From Draconibacterium mangrovi (GTDB lineage Bacteria > Bacteroidota > Bacteroidia > Bacteroidales > Prolixibacteraceae), in contig NZ_JAAAGB010000008.1 in the NCBI RefSeq assembly GCF_010586825.1, forward strand, positions 186,001 through 250,000: DNA of 64,000 bases, read 5' to 3'. The notes under the pieces were generated by a model that was given only the letters and a program-made list of their open reading frames with translations, was not told the origin of the DNA and ran no database searches. Both the position numbers and the translations under genes were made by a program. Below, one piece after another: positions 54,701-61,986 of this stretch. Each line of letters starts with the position of its first letter. Position 1 is the stretch's first letter.

Positions 54701-55153
54701 CGTTTCTCCTGTTTCAGATATTACGGTACCTGTTACTTTTCGGGATTGCTGAAAGAAATCGTCATTCTCTCTCAATTGCAAATCTTCAGGACTCAATACA
54801 ATCTGACGATTATTGATAAAGTATTTTACTCCTTCTCCCTGAAATAATTCATCTAGTACCTCTTCAATTTTTTTATTATTGATGTTCACATCAATTTTTC
54901 GTTCTACGTCTATAAGTTTGTTAGAATAGAGAAAGTAGAATTCGCTACTTTCTTCAATTTCGAAAAGAACATCTTTCACTGTAGCGTCTTTCATCTCGAG
55001 CGACAAACGGGTTACCTGCGAATAGGAATCAATCGCAAAAACCTGGGCTATAGCGAAAAATATCAAAAAGCTAGTTAGTTTCATAATTCTAATCAATTTT
55101 GTCAGACCGGGACACAAGAAGTCCGATCCAACCATTTCTCGATTTTTTTCCAT
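51761..55153 (-). CDS. susC: SusC-like TonB-dependent transporter 3 with STN signalling domain
   Basis: The frame opens at 55180, but the ATG at 55151-55153 (MEKNREMVG) gives the usual N-terminus of this class, so about 1130 residues. The order is signal (about 1-45), STN domain (about 50-115, LSLEMKDATVKDVLFEIEES), carboxypeptidase-regulatory-like domain (about 135-210), plug (about 220-325, SPLVIVDGVPVGS) and barrel ending VKF. The STN domain contacts FecR and signals substrate presence to the ECF sigma factor encoded upstream, the FecA-FecR-FecI arrangement. Its 5' leader carries a predicted antisense RNA (55165-55254). Confidence 0.95.
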   Translation of the reverse strand: MEKNREMVGSDFLCPGLTKLIRIMKLTSFLIFFAIAQVFAIDSYSQVTRLSLEMKDATVKDVLFEIEESSEFYFLYSNKLIDVERKIDVNINNKKIEEVLDELFQGEGVKYFINNRQIVLSPEDLQLRENDDFFQQSRKVTGTVISETGETLPGVTVVVQGTTIGTVTDMDGHFSLNVENSSQVLVFSFVGMATQEVEVGDQTEFSVVMQSEAIGIEEVVAIGYGTVKKSDLTGAVGSVKGSVVSERQSTQVSQALQGAMAGVMVTRDNSAPGSGSTIRIRGITTIGESSPLVIVDGVPVGSINDINPNDIENISVLKDAASASIYGSRAAAGVILVTTKRAKSGELWLDYNFEYGIEKPTELTEYADAVRYMQLVNELRWNDNGNIEGGEYPTYTQDVVENYAALNAENPDMYPDTDWTGMILKDNAPRQSHSIGITAGSKVVRTKAILSYDKTDGLYEGRSYERLTARFNNDVKINEFLSASIDFYAKRSISNNPSRDPMYDMRVSAPVYAAVWSNGLIAEGKSGANIYGQVKEGGSRQYWYNQVGGKVALDFTPLEGLKLSAVISPRFNYDKGKQFLKKVQYTDYEDPNTYVGTLQWASSTSLSETRNDNYQVTKQFLANYVKSINAHNFNLMAGYEDYSAFYEELGASSDQLELMSYPYLDLGNENYLSNGGNAYENAYRSYFGRVMYNYNNRYFLQGNIRYDGSSRFAKDYRWGSFPSFSAGWVISEESFMQNISALSFLKLRASWGTLGNERIGNYPYQSTIGFSSALFYQGNNVVSSQTAAQWAYAIEDISWETTESLDFGFDAVFFDNRFHVTADYYQKKTKDMLLDLEIPDYIGFDNPQQNTGKMNTKGWELELSWNDRIGDFSYSVSANLSDFTSEMGDLGGIQFLGDQVKFKGSEFNEWYGYVSEGLFQTQEEVDNSAVLNSNVSPGDIKYKDISGPDGVPDGIISSDYDRQLLGGSLPRYMYGANIRLGYKNFDFSMVLQGVGKQNVRMSTAMVQPLRDNWGNIQEVLDGNYWSVYNTEQQNLSVKYPRLTYNNTSNNYAMSDYWLFNGRYLRLKNMTLGYNIPSAVSQKININNIRVYGSVSDILSFNKYPKGWDPEVSAYGYPITASFIFGVSVKF

Positions 55154-55160
55154 AATTTTG
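55153..55160 (+). promoter_or_regulatory. Candidate -7 element for an antisense RNA over the susC leader
   Basis: TAATTTTG fits TAnnTTTG exactly on the plus strand, opposite to all neighbouring genes. It overlaps the susC 3 start codon and lies 55 bp before the rightward terminator. No clear -33 TTG is present. Confidence 0.45.
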
Positions 55161-55164
55161 TGAT

Positions 55165-55254
55165 GGTTTGAATTTGACAAGTTTAATCTTATTGTTATCG
55201 TAAAAATTCAGATCTGAGATGGAAAATGTTGGAGCATTTTCCATTTCGTTTTTT
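55165..55254 (+). ncRNA. Predicted DonS-like cis-antisense small RNA of susC 3
   Basis: About 90 nt between a -7 box (55153-55160) and an intrinsic terminator (55215-55254), on the strand opposite susC. It covers the untranslated leader of susC mRNA, between fecR and susC. In Bacteroides fragilis DonS, and in related sigma/anti-sigma-controlled PULs, small RNAs occupy this same place and orientation and repress susC expression. The terminator is observed directly. The RNA itself, its ends and its function are inferred. Confidence 0.5.
55215..55254 (+). terminator. Rightward intrinsic terminator with no rightward gene
   Basis: A 14-bp stem (55215-55228 with 55235-55248, ten perfect inner Watson-Crick pairs plus two G-U pairs) with a 6-nt loop is followed directly by six T (55249-55254). 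On the minus strand the two G-U pairs become A-C mismatches and no T-run follows, so it serves a plus-strand RNA. All genes from 35992 to 64000 are leftward. Confidence 0.75.
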
Positions 55255-55376
55255 AGGTATCATTTCATTGGCAAGTCTTTTTAGTTCATAAATTGGTTTG
55301 TTAGTTGTTTATTCCAAAACAAGCGATATTAGTTTTATTGTTTGTGTCAAAATGACTGATAATCTGGTTTGATAAG

Positions 55377-56459
55377 CTACCTGGCACTTACAATGTATTC
55401 TATTTTCTCAATGCCATTTTCGCCGTCATCATCAATATACTTTGTGCTGTACATCAGTGGCGCGGCTTTACACAAGTATTCTAAAACCATAGGTAGCGTT
55501 TCGTTCACAACCGTAAATGTAAACGGATGGCTATACAAGTTCTCGGTATCTCCGGCTAAAAGAATATCTGCATCAAAATGTCTTTCAAGCGTTTTACAAA
55601 CCTCCTGTAAAGGGATATTTCTGAATACCAGTTTCCCGTCTTTCCAGGCCACATCATCCATTACATCCTCACGTGAAATCGCTACTTTACTGTCTTCCAA
55701 ATTTAAAGTGGCTTTGTCGCCCGGAGTCAATTCGATACTACTCCCCGACTTATCTCCTACCCTGCTTAGTTCAACTTTTCCTTCAACCAAAACGGTCTCA
55801 ACTTTACTGTCATCGGCATATCCTTTTACATTGAACTTGGTTCCGGTAACTTTTATCCGTGCTCCGTTGGCAGTTACAAAAAAGGGCAAATCTTCGTTAT
55901 GGGCTACTTCAAAATAGGCCTCACCCAAAAGCAGAATATCGCGTTCTTTTGTATTAAACTGGTTCGAGTATTTTATTTCAGTCTCAGAGTTTACCCACAC
56001 CCGGGTTCCATCCGGAAGCGTTAATCTGCTTTGTTCTGCTGTGGGAACATAAACAGAAAAATATTCAGGATTTGTATTTTTATTGCTGATATAGTTTGTT
56101 ACTAACGTAAACGAAATCATCAGAAAAATAACTGCAGCGGCAGCTACTCCACCCCGGTAAATAAACTTCGAGGTTTTTAAAATAACGGTCTTGGATTTCT
56201 CTTCCCGGTAATTATTCCAGGTTTCTTCAAACTGGTTGTGCAGTTTTACATCCGGAACTTCGTCCAGTGAAGTATGGTCCTCCATCGAACCTAATCCGAG
56301 TATAATTTTCTCAGCCTGATCGGCAGCATATTTTGTATCAGGAAATGCTTTAAAATAAGCTTTCCACTTTTTTTGTTGTTTTACCGACTCATTAATGACA
56401 TACTCGGTGAAGTTTTCACTAAACAAAAAATCATCGATATCTATATATTTCTTATGCAT
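55377..56459 (-). CDS. FecR-type anti-sigma factor
   Basis: 360 residues. A cytoplasmic N-terminal sigma-binding part (about 1-90) is followed by one membrane segment (about 93-116, GVAAAAVIFLMISFTLV), a periplasmic FecR domain (about 130-225, RLTLPDGTRVWVNSETEI and GEAYFEVAH) and a C-terminal DUF4974 domain (about 275-345). It holds the ECF sigma factor inactive until the STN domain of SusC 3 reports substrate. It lies 45 bp after the sigma factor gene and 223 bp before the susC 3 start, where the antisense RNA is predicted. Confidence 0.95.
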   Translation of the reverse strand: MHKKYIDIDDFLFSENFTEYVINESVKQQKKWKAYFKAFPDTKYAADQAEKIILGLGSMEDHTSLDEVPDVKLHNQFEETWNNYREEKSKTVILKTSKFIYRGGVAAAAVIFLMISFTLVTNYISNKNTNPEYFSVYVPTAEQSRLTLPDGTRVWVNSETEIKYSNQFNTKERDILLLGEAYFEVAHNEDLPFFVTANGARIKVTGTKFNVKGYADDSKVETVLVEGKVELSRVGDKSGSSIELTPGDKATLNLEDSKVAISREDVMDDVAWKDGKLVFRNIPLQEVCKTLERHFDADILLAGDTENLYSHPFTFTVVNETLPMVLEYLCKAAPLMYSTKYIDDDGENGIEKIEYIVSAR

Positions 56460-56504
56460 TAAAATCTTTCTTTATCAGAATAATGGAGAATCTCCAAAAA
56501 TGTA

Positions 56505-57113
56505 CTATTCCATTTTCCGAAATAAATGTAAGAGCACTATCATTTTTCCTTTCGGCTGCTCATCATCAAAATCTTTTCGGATATTTTTTAGCGCATTACA
56601 CAAGGTGTTTCGTACTGTTTGATACGAAACACCAAGCACTTCTGCAATTTCTTTATTATTTAAGCCTGAAAAATATTTCATGTAAATAATTTCTTTTTGA
56701 CGTGCTCCAAGTTTATTCACCGATTTGAACAATACTTTAAGCGTTTTATTCTCATCTTCATTTTCGCCAAAAGACGGCTCAACACCTTCGTCAAAACTAA
56801 AATCGGGATTTAGCGGATCAAACAGTTCGGTTACCTTATATACTTTTTCATTTAAAGCCTTAAATAGCCTCCTTCGAATAGAACAAAGCAAATACAGACG
56901 AATATTATCGGTATCGCTTAACCTGTCTTTTAGCACTAGAATATTTACAAATAAATCTTGTATCAGATCTTCAACAAGAGAAGTATCAGAAGTAAACTTA
57001 CGACAGTAATTGTATAAAAACCGATAATGATCAAAGTAAATTTTTTGAAAAGCGACCTTGTGTCCCTTCCTAAAATTCTGCCATATCCGGATATCGGTTT
57101 CTGTTTTAGCCAA
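56505..57113 (-). CDS. ECF RNA polymerase sigma factor
   Basis: 202 residues. Sigma-70 region 2 covers about 20-85 (FQKIYFDHYRFLYNYCRKF and DLIQDLFVNI). Region 4 covers about 130-185 (LGARQKEIIYMKYFSGLNN, KEIAEVLGVSYQTVRN HTH). It is a FecI-type sigma factor of the kind that drives PUL expression in Bacteroidota. It is first of the leftward sigma/anti-sigma/susC/susD unit. The 810 bp upstream have no gene and should contain its promoter. Confidence 0.95.
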   Translation of the reverse strand: MAKTETDIRIWQNFRKGHKVAFQKIYFDHYRFLYNYCRKFTSDTSLVEDLIQDLFVNILVLKDRLSDTDNIRLYLLCSIRRRLFKALNEKVYKVTELFDPLNPDFSFDEGVEPSFGENEDENKTLKVLFKSVNKLGARQKEIIYMKYFSGLNNKEIAEVLGVSYQTVRNTLCNALKNIRKDFDDEQPKGKMIVLLHLFRKME

Positions 57114-57923
57114 GTTCTATTAATTTAGTTTGACTTATAAATGTAATAGTACTCTAAATGTACCATCCAAAATCAAAAAAAAAGTTCAATTAATTTACAT
57201 TCGAACTCTAAACAGACAATCAAGATGAAACATCTGCTTAATACTCCAAGCAAAACAAACCTCTCGTATAAGCCTCTCATCCTGACACTTAACACATACA
57301 CGCATCTACAGCAAGTGATTAAAAATTAGAGAAATAGATTCTTAAGAAATTGTGACTTTTTTACTATTGGACTAGGATTTTCTGAAATGGCTGAACATAA
57401 TGACCATAAATAAGCCTGCTCTCTAAAGACAGGAGTTTAGTTTCTGTTTCACTGATCCCAATTTAAACTAAATGACAACTGGATTTATGTTGCGTTGAGA
57501 CTATTCAATAAGATGCAGTTAAAAGAGAATTAAAATATTTGTACTCGAGATGGCTAATTACAAGATCAATTAAGTCAATCAAGCATATTCATCGGAATTA
57601 ATTAAGTTAGAAAACAGAGTTATATGAATCTACTTTGTATTCGCAATTTCTCAAAAATTGAAAGATTAGGTTAGTAAGCTCTATATAATTTGATATATTC
57701 AATTGATATTTGAACTATTAAACAACTAGTAATTATAGAGCTACCTGAAAGCGACCATTAAACAAATAGCAAACATAATAGTTGATAATTAGCGCATTAC
57801 AAAATAAATTGTGCTCTTTTTCTTTTTTTTATATGACTATAACAAAATAAGCGTTACAGCTTATTGGACTAATTTAATAGACACAGATCGTTTAAAACTA
57901 GTTTTTTCTTTTTTCTTTAGAAA
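57114..57923. other. AT-rich 810-bp intergenic region upstream of the ECF operon
   Basis: No frame here looks coding. A weak leftward hairpin (57415-57433, CCTG-TCT / AGA-CAGG with a bulge) and a TTTAAACTAAA stretch at about 57463-57473 resemble a decayed version of the terminator cassettes at 4682 and 50005. A 9-bp inverted repeat AGCTCTATA (57677-57685) / TATAGAGCT (57734-57742) flanks a 48-bp AT-rich spacer. TATGTTTG on the minus strand (57770-57777) fits a -7 box but lies about 650 bp from the sigma gene. Confidence 0.4.
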
Positions 57924-60119
57924 TTATTGAACATGATCAATACCCTTAACTGTTGGCACCACCGGTTTAATGGTACCATCTTCATTGAATTCCATTTTAT
58001 CGATACAAACTTCGCGGTGATATCCGGGACCATCTTTTAAATGCTTTGCATTGATTCGATGATACACCATGTACCATTCGTCTTTACCAGGCACCTGAAG
58101 TACCGAGTGGTGTCCGGTTCCGTATATACCGTTGTCTGCATCCTGAATGAGCACAATTGGGTTTTCGGCCACTTTAATTGGCCCCATTGGCGATTTGGAA
58201 GTTCCGTAAGCAACATGATAATTTGGTGAACCCGTATCATCAACCGACCACATAAAATAATAGGTTCCTTCGCGGTAAATCACATAAATTCCTTCGCGGA
58301 AAGCATAATCAGCAAGCGTTCCTCCTTTTGGCGTTAGTACTTTTATTGTCTCCTTTTTTAGGGAAACCATATCGTCATTCAGCTCTGCTGCTGCCAGATA
58401 ACCATTTCCCCAGTAGATGTATGCTTTACCTGAAACGGGATCGATAAAAGCACAAGGATCGATTTGTTGTCCCCTGCCTGCAGGAGATTCCTTTATCATC
58501 GGCTCTTTTCCGGCAACGAACGGACCGGTTGGATCATCCGCTACCGCTACACCAATCTGTTTTCCTCCTCCGGCCACATAGTTTCCGCTGAAATAGTAGT
58601 AGTATTTATAATCGTCACCCACTTTTTTTTCCACAATGGTTGGAGCCCACGAACTGCCGTTAGCCCACGGCACATCGCCGGCTTTCATATCCAGAATTTT
58701 ACCTTCATCTTTCCAGTTCACTAAATCATCAGAAGAAAACACTTTGAAATAGTAGCCCGACCAACCCCGAAATCCGTCAGAAGTTGGATAGATGTAATAT
58801 TTCCCGGTTTTGTTGGAATACAACACTTGCGGATCGGCGTAAAAGCCAACCAGTGCCGGGTTATGGTCTTCTGACGCAGTAACACTATAAACCACCGGCT
58901 CCTGCCCAACAATGGTAAACGTATAGTCAACTGCACCTTTCGAAAAATCCTGCGGGCCCTGAGGTGCAACCGTTATACCTCGCCAGGCGGTAAACTGCGG
59001 ATCAAATGTGCTTAAATCTGTGCCTACTCTTACAGGAAGATGAATCGTCTTTTCCTCCCCGTTAATAAGCACATTGTTCTTTTTTAACTGATCGGAAGTG
59101 GCATCAATAAACAAATCATCAGGCCTTGCATAAGTTGTCAATAAGCGTTTGTACTCCTCCGAAGTTATGGGCATTACCGTACCGTGGCGCGGATGAAAAT
59201 TCATCGAAATCTCCTCGTCGATCACTTCGAAATGTTGTAAATCAGGGCTTTTTGTAAACTGGTAGCGGCCGTTGGTGTAAACATCGTACATGAGTATCCA
59301 CTCATCAGAATTATTCAGTTTGAAAACGCCTGAGCCTTCCACCCGTTCCGTTTCTTTATCCACACGATCAAAATTCGGATATGTGTACCCTTCTGTGAGT
59401 TTATCAGAAATAGCCAGTTTTATTCCCGGAGCTCCACTCTCCGACTTATGGAACAAATAGAACTTACCGTCTTTTTCAATAATATCCCCGTCGATGCAAG
59501 CATTGTTGGTTGGATTGTATAACAACTGTTTTGGTGCTGCCTCGAAACCACTAAAATCCTTATTGGCATAGGCATAATAAATAATATCAGGATGCGCACC
59601 TTTGTCTTTCATCGACCAGTAAACCATGTATTTTCCTGCGGCTTTATCGTAAATGGTTTGCGGCGCCCAAACACGGTCTACATCACCAAACTCTTCGGGG
59701 TACGTCTCCGGAATATTAATTACTGTTGTTTTCCAGTTAATCAGATCAGTCGATTTCATCAAGATCATCGCGAAATTATTCCAACCCTGTTCGGGCACAT
59801 ACAAATCGGTGGCAACCATGTAAAAGGTTTTACCATCGGCGCCACGTAAAATGTGCGGATCGCGAACGCCACCTGACGTACTGATCTTTTTGGAATCCAA
59901 AACCGGCTGGTTGTTGTTTAGTGCACGATAGTTATAACCATCGGTACTTACCGCATAGCGAATGGCCTCACCCCCCGGCCCATTACCCGTAAAATAGGTA
60001 AACAGGTAGGCATCAGTTTGTGGTGTTTTGTTTTGACACGAAACGATTGGAAACAGTCCTGCCAAAAACAGGAGACATTTTAGCATTGCCACTATTGACT
60101 TAGGTTTTGATTTATTCAT
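57924..60119 (-). CDS. Tandem GH43 lipoprotein with two catalytic domains
   Basis: 731 residues with lipobox PIVSC (Cys28). The first GH43 five-bladed propeller is about 35-330: Asp87 in GVRDPH is the base and Glu261 in VEGSG the acid. A DUF5018-like Ig linker (about 345-415) contains APQGPQDFS, also found in the surface lipoprotein at 25063. The second GH43 propeller is about 422-725: Asp429 in YADP is the base, Asp554 in QIDP the modulator and Glu609 in FREG the acid. Both sites look intact, so the protein may have two activities, such as arabinofuranosidase, xylosidase or galactofuranosidase types. It is transcribed separately from GH125/GH92, with the terminator at 60459 between them. Confidence 0.88.
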   Translation of the reverse strand: MNKSKPKSIVAMLKCLLFLAGLFPIVSCQNKTPQTDAYLFTYFTGNGPGGEAIRYAVSTDGYNYRALNNNQPVLDSKKISTSGGVRDPHILRGADGKTFYMVATDLYVPEQGWNNFAMILMKSTDLINWKTTVINIPETYPEEFGDVDRVWAPQTIYDKAAGKYMVYWSMKDKGAHPDIIYYAYANKDFSGFEAAPKQLLYNPTNNACIDGDIIEKDGKFYLFHKSESGAPGIKLAISDKLTEGYTYPNFDRVDKETERVEGSGVFKLNNSDEWILMYDVYTNGRYQFTKSPDLQHFEVIDEEISMNFHPRHGTVMPITSEEYKRLLTTYARPDDLFIDATSDQLKKNNVLINGEEKTIHLPVRVGTDLSTFDPQFTAWRGITVAPQGPQDFSKGAVDYTFTIVGQEPVVYSVTASEDHNPALVGFYADPQVLYSNKTGKYYIYPTSDGFRGWSGYYFKVFSSDDLVNWKDEGKILDMKAGDVPWANGSSWAPTIVEKKVGDDYKYYYYFSGNYVAGGGKQIGVAVADDPTGPFVAGKEPMIKESPAGRGQQIDPCAFIDPVSGKAYIYWGNGYLAAAELNDDMVSLKKETIKVLTPKGGTLADYAFREGIYVIYREGTYYFMWSVDDTGSPNYHVAYGTSKSPMGPIKVAENPIVLIQDADNGIYGTGHHSVLQVPGKDEWYMVYHRINAKHLKDGPGYHREVCIDKMEFNEDGTIKPVVPTVKGIDHVQ

Positions 60120-60516
60120 ATGTATGTAGTTTTATATACGGATTTTATTGCCACAAATTTATTTAACCGATAGCTTTTAAACTGTTACAGAATCGTCAAA
60201 TTGAAGAAACAAATTCGAAAAACCGCTCAAAAAAAGGATCAATTATAGCGATTGTTTCCTTTTTTCAAAACTTAACCCGAAAGAATATTGTATTCATTCC
60301 TCTGTTTAATTATGGTTTGTCGTTGCGCAACGATCCTTAATTTTAGGACTAATTTTCAGGCCTCATTACCTATTGTGATTTAGAATTTTTCAGCAACAAC
60401 GAGGTTTGGTATCAAAAACTAAAAATCGTTGAATTAAGAACAGCTTTACCAAATAAAAAAGCAACAACCTAAATTAGATTGTTGCTTTTTGTGATGTATC
60501 TTTTTTGGAAGACCAA
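60120..60516. other. Intergenic region between GH125 and GH43
   Basis: It contains the GH125 terminator (60454-60485) and a perfect 12-bp palindrome CGTTGCGCAACG (60321-60332), 200 bp upstream of the GH43 start, which could be a regulator site. No gene is seen. Confidence 0.45.
60454..60485 (-). terminator. Intrinsic terminator after GH125
   Basis: An 11-bp stem (60475-60485 with 60459-60469, one G-U pair on the minus strand) with a 5-nt loop is followed on the minus strand by six T. It lies about 30 bp after the GH125 stop. The stem sequence AGCAACAATC is shared with the terminator at 35842-35873. Confidence 0.8.
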
Positions 60517-61953
60517 TTAAACCTCTAACAGGTTCTCTTTCCCTTCGTTAACCAGCTTTAACACCAGCTCGCCAAACAAGGTATTTGCCCATGCAAACCA
60601 CGAACGTGTGAAGTTTGCAGGATCGTCTTTGTGGAAAGTTTCGTGCATAAAACCGGTATCGGCGTCGGTATCGCGCAAGGTTTTAATACACCAGCTTATT
60701 TCCTTATCATCCGAGCTCGTCATAGCACGCATAATAATACTCATTGGCCAAACCATATCGTATCCAACGTGAGGGCCACCAATTCCTTCGGCTGCTTTTC
60801 CTTTAAAGAAATAAGGATTGTCTTGGCTCCAAACCAGCTTGCGGGTATTTTGGTAAATTTTATTGTCTTTATCAACCAGTCCTAGATAAGGCAAAGCCAG
60901 CAAACTTGGCACATTTGCATCATCCATAAACGTGTGGTTACCAAAACCATCTACCTCAAAAGCATAAACTTTTCCGTATTTTTTATGGTCTACAATGGCA
61001 TATTCCTTAATTGCCGCATCCACTTCTTTTGATAAAGCCAAACACTCTTTAGCAAATGCCTTATCGCCTGTAATTTCATTGCTAATTTCTGCCATTTGTT
61101 TCAATGATACAACTGCAAAAATGTTTGAAGGAATTAAAAAGCCGTAAGTAGTTGCATCATCCGATGGACGGAAGGTTGAGTTAATTAGCCCAACAGGTTT
61201 TAACGGACGTCCATAACCATGATTAGCAACTGTATCTAATTGCTGAGGTGTTTCGCGCTGAAATTTATAAGGTCCCAGGCTATCCTTGCGTTGCTGTTCC
61301 TTAAATGTTTTTACAATCAGAGCTGCTGCTTTTTGCCAGTCGGCATCAAAAACACTTTTATCGCCGGTAGTTTTCCAGTAGTTGTAAGCCAAACGAACGG
61401 TATAACACAGCGAGTCAATTTCCCATTTGCGTTCGTGTAAACCGGGTTTCATGTCGGTCATATCGCTCATCCAGTGTACTTCTTCTTCCTTTGTTTTGTT
61501 GAAAGCGTTGGCATAACTATCGAGCAAAACACATTGGGTTTGACGGTGAACAACTCCGGCCAGCAAAGTTTTCAATTCGTCATCCTGGTTGGCAAGAGGC
61601 ATATATGGCCAAACCTGGGCTGTTGAATCGCGCAACCACATGGCATGAATATCGCCGGTAATTACAAAAGTATCGGGTTTACCATTTAGCGTTCCGTGCT
61701 CAACTGTTGTATCCAGCGTGTTCGGAAAACAGTTTTCGAACATCCAGGCCAGCTTCGGATCTTTAATTTTTGCTTTTGCTGCTGCAATTGTTTCTTCTAC
61801 AGCCTTCGACACAAAATTACGTTCGCCGGCGGCAGGACGATTGCTTACATAGCTTTTTCTACCAGTCGCGGCCCAAACCGACGAACTTCCGGCAATTCCG
61901 ATTCCGGCAACTGTTAATGCTCCTGCTTTTATAAAATCTCTTCTTGTATTCAT
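60517..61953 (-). CDS. GH125 exo-alpha-mannosidase
   Basis: 478 residues. The N-terminus is a Tat-type signal (NTRRDFIKAG, then an AG-rich hydrophobic stretch), so it is probably exported folded. The DUF1237/GH125 alpha/alpha-barrel covers about 45-475, with HAMWLRDSTAQVWPYM (about 103-118), the family's FRPSDDATTYGFLIPSNIF (about 261-279) and GPHVGYDMVWPMSIIMRAM (about 392-410). Family members release alpha-1,6-linked mannose from N-glycans or mannan. It lies 33 bp after the GH92 gene in the same orientation, so the pair is co-transcribed and acts together on alpha-mannosides. Confidence 0.93.
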   Translation of the reverse strand: MNTRRDFIKAGALTVAGIGIAGSSSVWAATGRKSYVSNRPAAGERNFVSKAVEETIAAAKAKIKDPKLAWMFENCFPNTLDTTVEHGTLNGKPDTFVITGDIHAMWLRDSTAQVWPYMPLANQDDELKTLLAGVVHRQTQCVLLDSYANAFNKTKEEEVHWMSDMTDMKPGLHERKWEIDSLCYTVRLAYNYWKTTGDKSVFDADWQKAAALIVKTFKEQQRKDSLGPYKFQRETPQQLDTVANHGYGRPLKPVGLINSTFRPSDDATTYGFLIPSNIFAVVSLKQMAEISNEITGDKAFAKECLALSKEVDAAIKEYAIVDHKKYGKVYAFEVDGFGNHTFMDDANVPSLLALPYLGLVDKDNKIYQNTRKLVWSQDNPYFFKGKAAEGIGGPHVGYDMVWPMSIIMRAMTSSDDKEISWCIKTLRDTDADTGFMHETFHKDDPANFTRSWFAWANTLFGELVLKLVNEGKENLLEV

Positions 61954-61986
61954 TATTATTGGTTTTATTATTATTTCGATGATTAT

